Part shown: in pieces, positions 49,638 through 60,165 of the stretch | Numbering within the stretch: the first letter of the stretch is position 1 | How the letters are laid out: each line of letters begins with the position of its first letter | Assembly: GCA_963721725.1 (NCBI GenBank) | Contig: CAVRLX010000007.1 | Span: forward strand, 248,001 to 312,000 | DNA: 64,000 nt | Reading direction: 5' to 3' | Origin: RI-153 sp963721725 | GTDB taxonomy: Bacteria > Chloroflexota > Anaerolineae > Caldilineales > Caldilineaceae | The notes under the pieces: model-generated | Databases searched by the model: none | Seen by the model: the letters and a program-made list of their open reading frames with translations, nothing else | Told to the model about the DNA's origin: nothing | Position numbers and translations under genes: made by a program

Positions 49638-52600
49638 TTAGGTGGCAGCCCCATTCTCTGGCAACCAGACCACAAATCTACTGCCCGCGCCAGGGCTGCT
49701 CTGGACGCTAATCTCTCCGCGGTGTAGATCAACGATCTCTTTCACAATGCTCAACCCCAAACCGGTTCCGGGAATGCCTAATTCTGTGACCCTATGCCCC
49801 CGGTAGAATCTGTCAAAGAGATGAGGCTGTTCCTCTGGCTCAATTCCCATCCCCGTGTCGTCTACCCCAATCTCCACGCCCCCTGCTTTCGACCGGATCA
49901 CCAAGGTTACCTTCCCGCCCGCTGTCGTGTAGTTAATGCTATTAGCAAGCAGGTTCGTCATCACCTGAATGATTTGATTGCGATCTGCTGAGAAAGATAA
50001 AGGTTCTTTCTCTATACTGTATCCCAGCACAATTCCTTTGTCCATAGCTTGGGGCAGATGATTTTGATAGATCTCCCTCCCCAGTTGCCCCATGTCAAAG
50101 GTGACTGGATGAAAGGTCCCTTGCGCCCGAATGGCGGAGAGCCGAGAGAGATCCAGAATCGACTCGATGAGCATATAGAGACGATTGGTTTCCGCTTCCA
50201 GGATTTGAATATAGCCAGGGCGTTTTTCCGGCCGGCCCCGATTTAATAGATCCAAATAAAACCGAATATTGGTAAGCGGGGTGCGTAGTTCATGGCTGAC
50301 ATTTGCCACAAATTCGGATTTGAGCCGATCCAGTTCTTGCAGCCGTAGATTGGCCTCAGCTAGATCGCGGGTGCGCGCCAGCACCCGTTGTTCTAGCGTC
50401 TCCAACAATGCCGAGCGATGCAGCGCGGTGCCGAGAATCCCCGCCATGGCGGCGAGTAAATGAAGGTCGTTTTCGCTATAATGGCGGGTTGGGTTGCCCA
50501 TAATCATAGAAATGACACCGATGATCTGATTACCCGTGTGCAACGGGGCGAAAATCGCTGTGGCCGAATGATACCCAGCGGCACGCCAAGCTGCCACAGA
50601 GTCAGCATCGGCCTTCGGTTCGGCCAAAATATTGTTGGCCACCCATGGCTGCCCTGTGCGATAGACTTGGCCCAGCACAGAGTGTTCGCTGAGAAAACGC
50701 CGCGGTCCATTGGGCACAACCAGCCCTGTGAACAGTTCAATTTCCAGCGCTTTGCCATCCTCCGCTGGAAAACTAATGTGACCTTGGGTGGCCTGAAAGG
50801 TCTCCAACGCGTAGCGTAGCGCTGTGTCGATAATCTCGCGGCGGGTTTCCAGCGGGCGCAACGCCATGGAAAGATTGGCGAGCTTTTCCATTTCCTCGGC
50901 ACGGCGATGGGTCTGTGCAAAGAGGGTGGCCTTGTCCACCGCCATGGCGATGGCATCGGCCACCTGCGAAAAAATTGCCACGTTGCATTCTGCATAGGTG
51001 TGTGCCGACCGCCAGAAAAGATGAATCGCCCCCAATACGCTTTTGTTCACCTGAAGTGGTGAGGAGATCCGGGCTGTGTATCCCTGGGCTAGGTAATTTG
51101 ATTCCATAGAAAAGCTTTGATACACCTGCAAATTGGGCGTTTGGTGAATACGTCCTTGCTGTAAAAATGGAGTCACCGCACTGTCGCCAAAGTGATAGAG
51201 GCTATGACTGGTTGACTGTACACCGTCTACATGGGTTATATGAAAATCAGACCGAATTGTCCTATCGTCCGCATAAAAGAGGGCAAGTTCAATGGCATCA
51301 CACTGGCTAAGCGTAAAAAGATACGCTGCAATCGTAGGAATAATCTCCGCCAGGGTGGAGGTGGCGTTTAACTGACGCAGGAGATGACTAACCGTGCGTT
51401 GTTCCACCGCAGAGCGTTGGATATCCTGCAAAAGTTGGGCGTTGACGATGGTAATTGTGGCCTGGTTGGCAAATGCTTGGGCCAGCACGGCTTCTGTTTC
51501 GCCATACGTCCCTACCTCACGGCTATCCAGTGTGAGATAGCCAATTAAAATGCCACGATGCAGCAACGGTACACCCATCCACCCGCGCACATAGGATGTG
51601 CCCCCCCACGCTTGAAAGTTGATTTCCTGGCGTATGTCCTTGTAATAGATCGTGCGCAGTTCCTTTTGGAGCCGCCGAAAGAGGGGATTATGAATCGGGA
51701 AATAGTGCCCGATGATTTCGTCCGGGGTGGGCAGGCCGATGCCCGCCACCGCCTGTAATTGGTTGCCCTTGATCAACATAAAACAGGCACTATCCAGCGC
51801 CACCACCTCTCGTAAACGCTCTAGCAATTCTTGCAACACCTGTTCCTGGTTCAGGTTGAGGATCAGGGTGGAGGTCGCTTTGCGCAATATCTCGGCTTCT
51901 TGTCGCCGCATCCGTTCGGCTGTAAAAAGGCGCGCATTTTGCAGGGCCAATGCAATCGGAGTGGTCACCAAGAGCAGATTCGCCAGATCGACAGAACGAA
52001 AGTAGCCAACGGTGGGGTGTGAGAGGGTGAAAACACCGATTAATTCGTTGCGTACTGTGAGTGGAATATAGACCTTGCTCCGAATTGAACTTATGCCGTC
52101 AGAAATTGGCACCCACCGGGGATCTGTCAACACATCATCTACAAGCAGCGGGGTGCCGTGGGCCGCGACACTCCCCAGCAGCCCCACGCCTATTTGCATA
52201 AAAGTCCGATCCTGCGCCTCGCCCAACATTTCTTCGGTGTATTCTGAGATCGCCAGCGCATGTAACTGTTGTGGGTTGGCCGGATCAAGAATATAGATGC
52301 CGCCCCGACAACCAGGGAGGGCTTCTGTCATCAGATCCAATGCCTTTTGGGCCACTTCACCGGGGTCCAAGCTCTGGGTAAGACTTTGGCTCACTTGATA
52401 GGCTAGCTCCAGCGTGTGTTTTTCCGCGGCCAGGGCACGGGCCATGTGGGCTTTTTCAACGGTAACAGCCGCTTGGTTAATGAAGGTTTGGGCCAGATAG
52501 GCATCACGCTGGCTGAATAGAGCGATTTTATCGCTGGCAATGCTAATCAAGCCCTGCACGGTTCCGTTGACAATAAAAGGCAGTCCCATCCATGCGCGCA

Positions 52601-52976
52601 AAAATTTGTCGTCCCAAAAGACGCGGAATCGGCTATCCTGGCGTACATCATCAATCATTAAGGGCTGCTGATTCTGTACTATCTCGTGGTAGAGAGGGGA
52701 ATCTTCCACGGGATAGGTAAAGCCCAGGCGCGAGGTTGGAAAATTCCGCGTAGCGACGAGACACAGATGGCCTGCTTCTTCCAGATAGACATCCGCCGCC
52801 AAATAGGGGACAAAGACTTCCAGATCAGACAAAATGCGATTGAACAGCGTGATCAGTTCGTCGGTTCGTATAGATTGACTGTCCAGCAGCAGGCTTTCGG
52901 GGAGCGCTGGAAACGATACGATTTCCCGTGTAGGTGGTGTTTCAGAATGGATGGGTCTAGGCACAGAATTTAACAT
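49638..52976 (-). CDS. Multi-GAF sensor histidine kinase
   Basis: A 1112-residue soluble kinase. About five GAF-type domains can be recognised by repeated strand-helix patterns such as WMGLPFIVNGTVQGLISI, VYIPLTVRNELIGVFTL, WMGVPLLHRGILIGYLTL, SPLQVNKSVLGAIHLFW and IFAPLHTGNQIIGVISM. They are followed by a coiled-coil linker, HisKA with NVSHELRTPLTNI (about 890) and HATPase with NLLANSINYTTAGGK, DDTGMGIEPEE and GTGLGLSIVKEIV. Ligands of the GAF domains are unknown; no Cys typical of bilin binding stands out. It probably acts together with the REC kinase downstream. Confidence 0.93.
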   Translation of the reverse strand: MLNSVPRPIHSETPPTREIVSFPALPESLLLDSQSIRTDELITLFNRILSDLEVFVPYLAADVYLEEAGHLCLVATRNFPTSRLGFTYPVEDSPLYHEIVQNQQPLMIDDVRQDSRFRVFWDDKFLRAWMGLPFIVNGTVQGLISIASDKIALFSQRDAYLAQTFINQAAVTVEKAHMARALAAEKHTLELAYQVSQSLTQSLDPGEVAQKALDLMTEALPGCRGGIYILDPANPQQLHALAISEYTEEMLGEAQDRTFMQIGVGLLGSVAAHGTPLLVDDVLTDPRWVPISDGISSIRSKVYIPLTVRNELIGVFTLSHPTVGYFRSVDLANLLLVTTPIALALQNARLFTAERMRRQEAEILRKATSTLILNLNQEQVLQELLERLREVVALDSACFMLIKGNQLQAVAGIGLPTPDEIIGHYFPIHNPLFRRLQKELRTIYYKDIRQEINFQAWGGTSYVRGWMGVPLLHRGILIGYLTLDSREVGTYGETEAVLAQAFANQATITIVNAQLLQDIQRSAVEQRTVSHLLRQLNATSTLAEIIPTIAAYLFTLSQCDAIELALFYADDRTIRSDFHITHVDGVQSTSHSLYHFGDSAVTPFLQQGRIHQTPNLQVYQSFSMESNYLAQGYTARISSPLQVNKSVLGAIHLFWRSAHTYAECNVAIFSQVADAIAMAVDKATLFAQTHRRAEEMEKLANLSMALRPLETRREIIDTALRYALETFQATQGHISFPAEDGKALEIELFTGLVVPNGPRRFLSEHSVLGQVYRTGQPWVANNILAEPKADADSVAAWRAAGYHSATAIFAPLHTGNQIIGVISMIMGNPTRHYSENDLHLLAAMAGILGTALHRSALLETLEQRVLARTRDLAEANLRLQELDRLKSEFVANVSHELRTPLTNIRFYLDLLNRGRPEKRPGYIQILEAETNRLYMLIESILDLSRLSAIRAQGTFHPVTFDMGQLGREIYQNHLPQAMDKGIVLGYSIEKEPLSFSADRNQIIQVMTNLLANSINYTTAGGKVTLVIRSKAGGVEIGVDDTGMGIEPEEQPHLFDRFYRGHRVTELGIPGTGLGLSIVKEIVDLHRGEISVQSSPGAGSRFVVWLPENGAAT

Positions 52977-53139
52977 CAGACTAAGAATAAAATTTTATCA
53001 ATGAGCGACACGGATGAGTCCCTTTGGGTCAACAAGTATCCTAATTACCAGCCATCCAGAGGGCTTTTCCTTCTCGAGGTCTGGTTTTCAAGTGCAAAAG
53101 TGTGATTCCGTTGTAACTGGTTAGTTACATTCAATTTAT

Positions 53140-55368
53140 CTATACCTGTGGACGCAGATAGATTACACCAAGCGGAGGAAGGTTTACAGGTGCGGAATAA
53201 GAGCCACTTTGCCAGGGCATAGCCTCGGCTTCGATTCCCTCTGCGTTGCCAACACCGCTTCCATTATACTGCGGCCAGTCACTGTTGAATATTTCGATAT
53301 AACGGCCACCTCGCGGCAGCCCCACCCGATAGCCCAGCTGCGGCACAGGGGTGAAGTTACAAACCACCACGATAAATTCTTCCGGGTCTTCGGCCATGCG
53401 CCGGAAGCTGATAATCGAATTGTCTACATCCTGAAGATCAATCCACTGAAAGCCCTGCCAACCTGTATCCACCTCGTGCAACGCAGGCTCGTTCAAATAG
53501 AGTTGGTTAAGATCGCCTACATATTCCATCAACTTCTGGTGCTGTGGATTCTCCAACAGATGCCAGTCCAGACTATAGGCTTCGTTCCATTCGCGCCATT
53601 GACCAAACTCGCTGCCCATAAAGCGCAACTTTTTGCCCGGTTGGCCCATCATGTAGGCATAGAGCGCTCGTAAATTGGCGAATTTCCGCCACAGATCCCC
53701 TGGCATCTTGTCCAGCATAGACCGCTTCAGATGGACGACTTCATCGTGGCTAAAGGGCAAGACAAAATTTTCTGAGAACGCATAGACCATGGTAAAGGTA
53801 ATCAGGCTGTGTTGATAGCGTCGATAGAGCGGGTCGTTGCTAAAATATTTCAGCGTGTCATGCATCCAGCCCAGGTTCCACTTCATATCAAACCCCAGTC
53901 CCCCTGTATACGTGGGCCGAGTGACCATTGGCCACGATGTGCTCTCCTCCGCGATTGTAAGTATACCGGAAGCACGCTTGTGGGTCACCTCGTTAAATGT
54001 GCGGATGAAATCGATGGCTTCCAAGTTTTCGCGCCCGCCATACTTGTTGGGCAGCCAGTCACCCACTTCGCGGCTGAAATCCAGATAGAGCATAGAGGCC
54101 ACTGCATCTACGCGGAAGCCGTCCAGGTGATACTTGTCTAGCCAGAAAAGCGCACTGGCTAAGAGAAAGTTGCGCACTTCGTTGCGGCCAAAATTGAAGA
54201 TCTTGGTGCCCCAATCCCGGTGTTCGCCTTGGCGCGGATCTTCATGCTCATAGAGGTGTGTGCCGTCGAAAAAACTGAGACCGTGGGCATCGCGCGGGAA
54301 GTGGGCGGGAACCCAGTCGAGGATCACGCCGATGTTGTGCTGGTGACAGTAGTCCACAAAGTACATAAAGTCGTCGGGTGTGCCAAACCGACTGGTGGGG
54401 GCAAAGTAGCCTGTGGTCTGATATCCCCACGAGCCATCAAAAGGGTGTTCAGTAATCGGCAGCAACTCAATGTGGGTAAAGCCCAATTTTTTGACATGAT
54501 CAACCAACTCATGGGCTAGATCTTGATAGGAGAGAAAGCCGTTGTTGCCCGGCACACGCTTCCAACTGCCCAGATGGACCTCGTAAATATTGATGGGCTT
54601 GTTTAATTTTTGGTGTTCGGCGCGCTCTGCCATCCATGCCTGATCTTGCCATTCGTAGCGGTCCAGATTCCAGATCAGCGAACCAGTGCTGGGGCGCATC
54701 TGTGAATAGAACGCATAGGGATCGGCTTTGTCCACTTTATAACCCAGGATGCGCGATTGAATGGCATATTTGTAATCCGTATTATCGGGCAGATTGGGAA
54801 TAAAGATCTCCCAAATTGTGCCGTCGTGATGATCCATAACGTGCATCCGGTCATCCCAGCCGTTGAAAGGGCCGATGACGCTGACACGCTCGGCATTGGG
54901 TGCCCATACGGCAAAGTTAATTCCCGTCACGCCATCTACGGTGCGGATGTGTGCGCCTAGCTTTTGATAGCTGTCCAGGAATCTTCCTTCGCCGTGTAAA
55001 TGGCGCTCATACTCGGTGACAAAAGGCTCCCGGAAACGATAGGGATCTTCGATCTCATGGCTGCTGCCGTCTGCCCCTTGCACCAACAGCCGATAGACCA
55101 GGGCCTCGGTTTCGCCGCGGAGAACGGTCTGAAAGATCCCCACAGGGTGAAGTTTATGCATGGGATGGCTAGTTTCACCCACAAGCACGTTCACCGCTAC
55201 ATCCAGCGGGCGAAGGGTTCGGATCACAAGCGCGGATTCGTCGCCGTTTTGGACAATGTGCGGCCCCAGCACCTGTAACGGCGCGCCGTGATAGCCGCCG
55301 GCAATGGCTTCAAGATCACTTGACTCTGGTGTATAGCCGATGTCGGTTATGTTTTCGCTCGTCTGCAT
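53140..55368 (-). CDS. glgB: 1,4-alpha-glucan branching enzyme
   Basis: A 742-residue GH13 enzyme. Two N-terminal CBM48-like beta domains (about 20-120 and 130-230, with NFAVWAPNAERVSVIG and FNGWDDRMHVM) precede the TIM barrel: YEVHLGSWKRVPG, HIELLPITEHPFDGSWGYQ, the nucleophile Asp in YHLDGFRVDAVASMLYLD, the acid Glu in ILTIAEESTSWP and the transition-state Asp in LPFSHDEVVH. It makes the alpha-1,6 branches of glycogen. ATG 55368 (MQTSENITD) is preferred; a further ATG at 55377 is possible. A glycogen-synthase-like gene lies two genes upstream. Confidence 0.96.
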   Translation of the reverse strand: MQTSENITDIGYTPESSDLEAIAGGYHGAPLQVLGPHIVQNGDESALVIRTLRPLDVAVNVLVGETSHPMHKLHPVGIFQTVLRGETEALVYRLLVQGADGSSHEIEDPYRFREPFVTEYERHLHGEGRFLDSYQKLGAHIRTVDGVTGINFAVWAPNAERVSVIGPFNGWDDRMHVMDHHDGTIWEIFIPNLPDNTDYKYAIQSRILGYKVDKADPYAFYSQMRPSTGSLIWNLDRYEWQDQAWMAERAEHQKLNKPINIYEVHLGSWKRVPGNNGFLSYQDLAHELVDHVKKLGFTHIELLPITEHPFDGSWGYQTTGYFAPTSRFGTPDDFMYFVDYCHQHNIGVILDWVPAHFPRDAHGLSFFDGTHLYEHEDPRQGEHRDWGTKIFNFGRNEVRNFLLASALFWLDKYHLDGFRVDAVASMLYLDFSREVGDWLPNKYGGRENLEAIDFIRTFNEVTHKRASGILTIAEESTSWPMVTRPTYTGGLGFDMKWNLGWMHDTLKYFSNDPLYRRYQHSLITFTMVYAFSENFVLPFSHDEVVHLKRSMLDKMPGDLWRKFANLRALYAYMMGQPGKKLRFMGSEFGQWREWNEAYSLDWHLLENPQHQKLMEYVGDLNQLYLNEPALHEVDTGWQGFQWIDLQDVDNSIISFRRMAEDPEEFIVVVCNFTPVPQLGYRVGLPRGGRYIEIFNSDWPQYNGSGVGNAEGIEAEAMPWQSGSYSAPVNLPPLGVIYLRPQV

Positions 55369-55450
55369 AGAGTACCTCATGATTCTTTTGTACCCGATGG
55401 TCGGGTGGTTAGTCTGCCAGGGGCCGCACGGGCCGCACACCTCTCACTGC

Positions 55451-56452
55451 TCAGGTTTTGACCAAATTGACCCAGGCCGTTGTCACTTCAAATCCACGCC
55501 TTGCATAGAGGCGCACAGCATCTGCACTGCGGATCAGGTGGGTGTGGAGTTCAATGGCCCGGACCGGCTCTCCGCTGGGGTGGCCGCCGCTCGACATCTC
55601 GCGCAGCCCCCAATCGAGCAGATAGCTGCCCAGCCCCAGCCGTCGGGAATCTGGCTCGACGCGAAAGTTGACCAGGGCAATTTTCCCGTCCACTGGCATA
55701 GGATACCATGCCAGATGGCCGCGCAGGATATTTTCGCCATCCACAACGCCCACGCCTTTGTATTGGTAGCCTTCGTTGTGGCCCCACTGGGTCACCGTGG
55801 GCAGGCGGGTGGCTTCTGTGCCATCAAAGGGCTGGTGCGGGCCAAAGAGAATCGGGCGCAACCCACGCCCAGCGGCTTCTGGGGGAAAGGTGGGGAGCGG
55901 GGGAAAATCGTTGCCTGTGCGGATCAAGGAAACATCGCCCACATCCACCGAAAGGTAGCCACGTTTCGCCAAAAAATCAATCAGCACCGCGTTTTGCATT
56001 TCAACGCCCATGCGTTCGCTGCTGCCAAAAAGCGGCGGGCGAGGGCCTTCAATGCTGCCATAAACAGGCTGGGCATGGCCGGCAAAATGGACTGGGCAAT
56101 AGTAGAGCCAGCTTTCGGCAGCGGTGAGCAAGCGGCTGCCAATGCCCTGACGCCGAAACGGGGGAGCAACATAGAGCAGGGCGATGGTGTGGTTGGGCGT
56201 CCAATTGCGGTAGAGTCCGGTATCTGGCGGTGGCCGAAAAGCATGGACAAGACCCACGAGGTGCGGCGATTTGCCGCGGGTTTCATCCCAAGCCAAGATT
56301 AGCCCTGCTGGGTCGGTGGCGGGCGCATCCAGCACCCGTCGTTGAAAGGCTACCTCGGTGATCGGGTGAAAGTTGCGCTGTTGGACAAATTCCTGATTCC
56401 AGAAAGCAACCAGCGCAGGTAAATTATCGGGTTGAAAGCTGCGAAGAATCAA
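55451..56452 (-). CDS. Double-GNAT acetyltransferase
   Basis: A 333-residue protein with two GNAT folds. The N-terminal one (about 1-150) shows HTIALLYVAPPFRRQGIGSRLL, the acetyl-CoA binding motif A with R-R-Q-G-I-G. The C-terminal one (about 190-330) shows LVNFRVEPDSRRLGLGSYLLDW, with R-R-L-G-L-G. Substrate unknown. The start appears to be TTG at 56452, preceded by a weak AGG, 5 bp after the upstream gene. It is sandwiched between glycogen genes but no functional link can be inferred. Confidence 0.85.
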   Translation of the reverse strand: MILRSFQPDNLPALVAFWNQEFVQQRNFHPITEVAFQRRVLDAPATDPAGLILAWDETRGKSPHLVGLVHAFRPPPDTGLYRNWTPNHTIALLYVAPPFRRQGIGSRLLTAAESWLYYCPVHFAGHAQPVYGSIEGPRPPLFGSSERMGVEMQNAVLIDFLAKRGYLSVDVGDVSLIRTGNDFPPLPTFPPEAAGRGLRPILFGPHQPFDGTEATRLPTVTQWGHNEGYQYKGVGVVDGENILRGHLAWYPMPVDGKIALVNFRVEPDSRRLGLGSYLLDWGLREMSSGGHPSGEPVRAIELHTHLIRSADAVRLYARRGFEVTTAWVNLVKT

Positions 56453-56457
56453 CCTAG

Positions 56458-58250
56458 TTATTCTCGTTTCGCCCGTTCCAGACCGGGAATCAGATAATCA
56501 CGTGAGACTACATCCCAACTCATGGCTTCGGCCAAGGCCGTGCCGGTTTGGATCAACGTTTCCATTTCCGCTGGGGTGCGGGGCAAATTCTCGAAGATGC
56601 GTTGGGCCGCGCTTTGGCTGTTAATCGACTCGATCCAATCCCGTGTGCCCTGCCCAATCGCCAACGCATCCCACGGCGACCGTAGCGGATGTTCCGGCGG
56701 CACAGTGATGTAATCGGCCACCACCACGTTAGGCAGATCGCCTGTCAGGCCCAACGACTGGGCCGCTCCGTTGATGAAGCCAACACACCCGCACACGCTG
56801 GAAACACAGCTAATCGCCCCAAAGTTGAGTGGCTCCACCTGGGCAATCCCAAACGGTTCATAGATGCTCTGCCCAAATTCCAGATCGCTGCCCTGGCGAA
56901 TGTCCATAAATTCCATGTCTGCGGGCATCCGATCCCCACAGCGCTCCTGGCTCCAGCCAAACTGATTGACAAAAACCACACGGCTGCTCACCGCGCCCGG
57001 TTATATGGCTCCACCGAATTGAAAAAGTAGTCGGCCTCTTGCCCCAATAGATCGCCATTATCGGCGCGATGGCTCAGGGGCCAGCCATATTGGGCTTCCC
57101 AGGCACGTACCCATTCTGGGCGGCGTCCGGCAGGCATGTTGGTGCTGAGCACAAAAAGTACCGCCGTTTTGCCGCTCCTCTCCAGCATGTGGTCCAAGTG
57201 ATTCATCACACGCATATCGCGCCAAAGCGCTTTGGACATGACCAAACGGGTGACGTGGGTAAAGACATAATCGGGCACATAGCCCAAGAGATTTTCGCAA
57301 TATTTCTGTAAACGCCGTTTGGATTCAAGCTTGGCGGACAAAGTCACCGGTTGGGTGGTGATGCCGTTGTAAACCAGATCAATGGGTTTGTGGGCAAAGT
57401 CGCCGCCCAAAAAGCGTAGCTCATCCACCACCAGATCGCCCACGGCAAAGATGTTGTCGCAGCGCGCCGCCTGACGGATGATGGCATCTTTGAAATAGTA
57501 GCTCTGATCGCCAAAGAGCGAGGGCAGATCCCGGCCCCAGGCCCGCCCGTGGGTTAGCGCGTTGTAAAAGCGCGTGTCATGGCCGGGGTGATCTTCCACC
57601 AACAGACGCGCGGTGGCGGTCTCGTGGGCATAGAAAATCGTGCGCCAATGGTCCGGCTCGTTCATCTGCGCCGCAAAGACCACGGGCATGCCCAGCCATT
57701 CGTGGGCGATCACAAAGCGGTCGTTTGGGCTGAGGGTGGCATCTACGCCCAAAGCCTTGAGCGCAGCATAGAGGGGTTGGGCAATCGTGAAATAGAGGTT
57801 GAACTCGTCATCATGGGCATAGAGATCGCTGTCGATCCCATAGTTGCGCCAGACGTTGTAGCGGAAATTGTTGACGGCGACCATGTTGGGATTGCTGGCA
57901 TCCACCAAAATCACTTCGTGCTCGTGTTTGCCAAACTGGCGCACGCCATAAAGGAGCGCCACTTGATAGCTCTGTTCCACGGCCTGGAGCGCATCGCGCA
58001 CTTCTGTGGAGACATTGTCAAAAATCCCGTGGAGGCTGCTATAGCGAATCATCAACTTGTTGCGCGGGCTGTTGAGCCGATCCATAAAGGTCGTATCCCA
58101 CCCCAACATCGGTCCCACCAAAATGCTACGCTCTACTTCGGCGGCATAAGCATCGGCTGCCGATAGACCATCCAATACCGCACCAATGCCGCCTACTTTG
58201 ACGCCTGCCTCGTGGGTAGCATGGATCACCAGTGGAATACGTTTTGCCAC
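56458..58250 (-). CDS. Glycogen-synthase-like glycosyltransferase, frameshifted near 56998
   Basis: About 597 residues in two frames. The N-terminal 415 residues begin ATHEAGVKVGGIGAVLDGL, with the K-x-G-G-I-G nucleotide-sugar loop of glycogen synthases, and include FVIAHEWLGMPVVFA and ICYAHETATA-like segments. The C-terminal piece holds the donor-site acid FGQSIYEPFGIAQVEPLNFG, without which the first piece would be inactive. The pieces overlap in GCGCGGTGA, and adding one G to the GGG at about 57000 joins VEPYNR to VVFVNQFGW. A GTGA-coupled two-gene reading is possible but less likely. AGGAG precedes the ATG. Confidence 0.72.
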
Positions 58251-58361
58251 ACAACACTCCTATCGCTGACGAGGGATTAATTCGGTTTGTATATAGTAGC
58301 ACAAAACCGTTATGCTGTGCCAAAGCAGGCGAAATAGACCGGATCGGCGAGGAGAACGACC

Positions 58362-59232
58362 ATGGAAATGACCACCTATCTGAATGTAGCGGCATTTTTG
58401 CAGTGTGCGCAGCCTTTCTTAGAGGCAAATGAAGTTGTCAACGGGCTGATGTTGGGCGTGGCTTTGCGCCTGCAACAGTACCCTGAACGGATCGAAAGTC
58501 CGCCCTACCTGGCGACAGTGGCGGCCAATGGGGAACTAGTGTTGGCGGCGTTGATGACGCCGCCTCATGCCGTACTCCTTTATGCTCCCGATCTTGACCA
58601 GGACGATGCGTTAGCTGCCGTGGCACACGATCTCTACACCAGCGGCTGGTCTGTTTCTGGTGTCAACGGCCCGGATGTACTGGCGCAAAACTTTGCGGCG
58701 ATCTGGCAGGCACAGACCCGACAACACGCCACACTCGTGCACCATTTGCCGCGTCTATGAACTGCGCTCTGTGATTATGCCGCCGTCAGTTGCCGGAAGG
58801 TTGAGGCTTGCCACTCAGTCAGATTTCGAGATGATTCAGGCGTGGGTAGCGGCGTTTCAGACAGAGGCGCTGCCCGACGAGGCTCCACCGGATGGGACGA
58901 AGGTTGCGGCGCAAGGTTTGGAGGATCGGCGCTTCTTTCTCTGGGAGGATGGCGAGCCGGTGACATTGGTGGGAAAAAACCGTCCCACCCAGCACGGCAT
59001 CACGATTGGCCCGGTCTACACGCCACCCGCCCATCGCCGCCAAGGCTACGCATCGGCTGCCACCGCCCATCTCAGCCAGCGCCTGCTCGACGAGGGCTAC
59101 GACTACTGTACGCTCTTTACCGATCTGGCAAACCCAACATCCAACAGCATCTATCAAAAAATCGGCTATCAGCCTGTGTGCGACTTCAAACATTTCACTT
59201 TTGACGCCCCAACTCAAGGAGATCGCACATGA
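58362..59232 (+). CDS. GNAT acetyltransferase, frameshifted near 58751
   Basis: About 289 residues. An N-terminal helical and beta region (MEMTTYLNVAAFLQCAQ) resembles the extra domain found in many two-part GNAT proteins. The acetyl-CoA site is in the second frame: IGPVYTPPAHRRQGYASAATA, then FTDLANPTSNSIYQKIGYQPV. The frames join if one C is removed from TTGCCGCG near 58751, giving HHLRVYELRSV. Ribosome site GAGGAG precedes ATG 58362. It overlaps the next gene (ATGA). Substrate unknown. Confidence 0.82.
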
Positions 59233-60113
59233 CCACGCTTTATATTACCGCCCCGTCCTATGCCATGCGCAACCCGGTTGAACGGGCCAAAATCTTGAAA
59301 AAAGCACAGACCTGGGCCGATGCGCTGGGCTGGCAAGTGGTCCCGTCGCCGCTGCTGAGCCGTTATTATCAAACCGGCGTCTGGCTGCCTGTGGAAGATC
59401 GCGCGGCGGATCTGGCGCAGGCGTTGGATCATGACATTGTGTGGGCATTTCGCGGCGGCTATAGCGCCATTCACCTTGTGCCACACTTGTTGAAAATGCA
59501 GCCAACGCGCCGCCCGCTGCTGATTGGCTACAGCGATATCACCAATCTTCATGCCTGTTGGACTGTAAATGGATGGGGGCCGACACTGTATGGCACGCTG
59601 GCCGAGGCGATCAGCGATTCGCGCCAGGGCCAAAGTTTGCAAGCCTTTTTGCGTGGCGAGTCCTACACGGTTAGCAGTCTCACCGAAGGCGCGGCCAGGG
59701 TTCTGCACGCGGGAACGGTACGTGCGCCGATTTTCGCTGCCTGTTTGGTCGTGTTGGCGAGCCTGTGCGGAACGCCGGCGTTTCCGTCGTTGCGCGGCAA
59801 AATATTGGCGATTGAAGATGTGGACGAGCGCCCCTATGCGGTGGATGGTGCGCTGACGCAGATGTATCTAGCAGGTGGCTTAGAGGGCGTTGTGGGGCTG
59901 CTCACGGGATCATTCCATCACCAAGTGGACGAAGATTACGGCGGCCCCACCGTGGACGAGATTCTAGCAAAGTGGACAGATATTCTCAACGTGCCCACGA
60001 TTACACGTCTGCCCTTCGGCCACATGGACGATCCGTTGGTACTCTTAACTGGGGTGGAAATGGAAATGAAAGCGGAAGCGGGGGGAGGGTGGAAATTGAC
60101 TTGGCAAGCCTAG
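59229..60113 (+). CDS. LD-carboxypeptidase (peptidase S66)
   Basis: A 294-residue protein of the S66 family, which cleaves the L,D bond of tetrapeptides in peptidoglycan recycling. The serine nucleophile is Ser102 in GYSDITNLH, the Glu is in AIEDVDERPY (about 198) and the His is in TGSFHHQVDEDYGG (about 230). WAFRGGYSAI replaces the common RGGYGA motif. No signal peptide, so it is cytoplasmic, as expected. The ATG overlaps the GNAT stop, so the two are co-translated. Confidence 0.92.
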   Translation: MTTLYITAPSYAMRNPVERAKILKKAQTWADALGWQVVPSPLLSRYYQTGVWLPVEDRAADLAQALDHDIVWAFRGGYSAIHLVPHLLKMQPTRRPLLIGYSDITNLHACWTVNGWGPTLYGTLAEAISDSRQGQSLQAFLRGESYTVSSLTEGAARVLHAGTVRAPIFAACLVVLASLCGTPAFPSLRGKILAIEDVDERPYAVDGALTQMYLAGGLEGVVGLLTGSFHHQVDEDYGGPTVDEILAKWTDILNVPTITRLPFGHMDDPLVLLTGVEMEMKAEAGGGWKLTWQA

Positions 60114-60159
60114 GATTAAGAGATTGGGTAATTACAAAATTACCCGATCTCTTAATCCT
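60112..60159. terminator. 22-bp stem-loop between convergent genes
   Basis: The left arm (60112-60133) and right arm (60138-60159) are complementary in 21 of 22 positions around an ACAA loop. The stem includes the stop codon of the LD-carboxypeptidase gene and lies just before the end of typA. It is probably a bidirectional terminator. Confidence 0.75.
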
Positions 60160-60165
60160 TACTCT

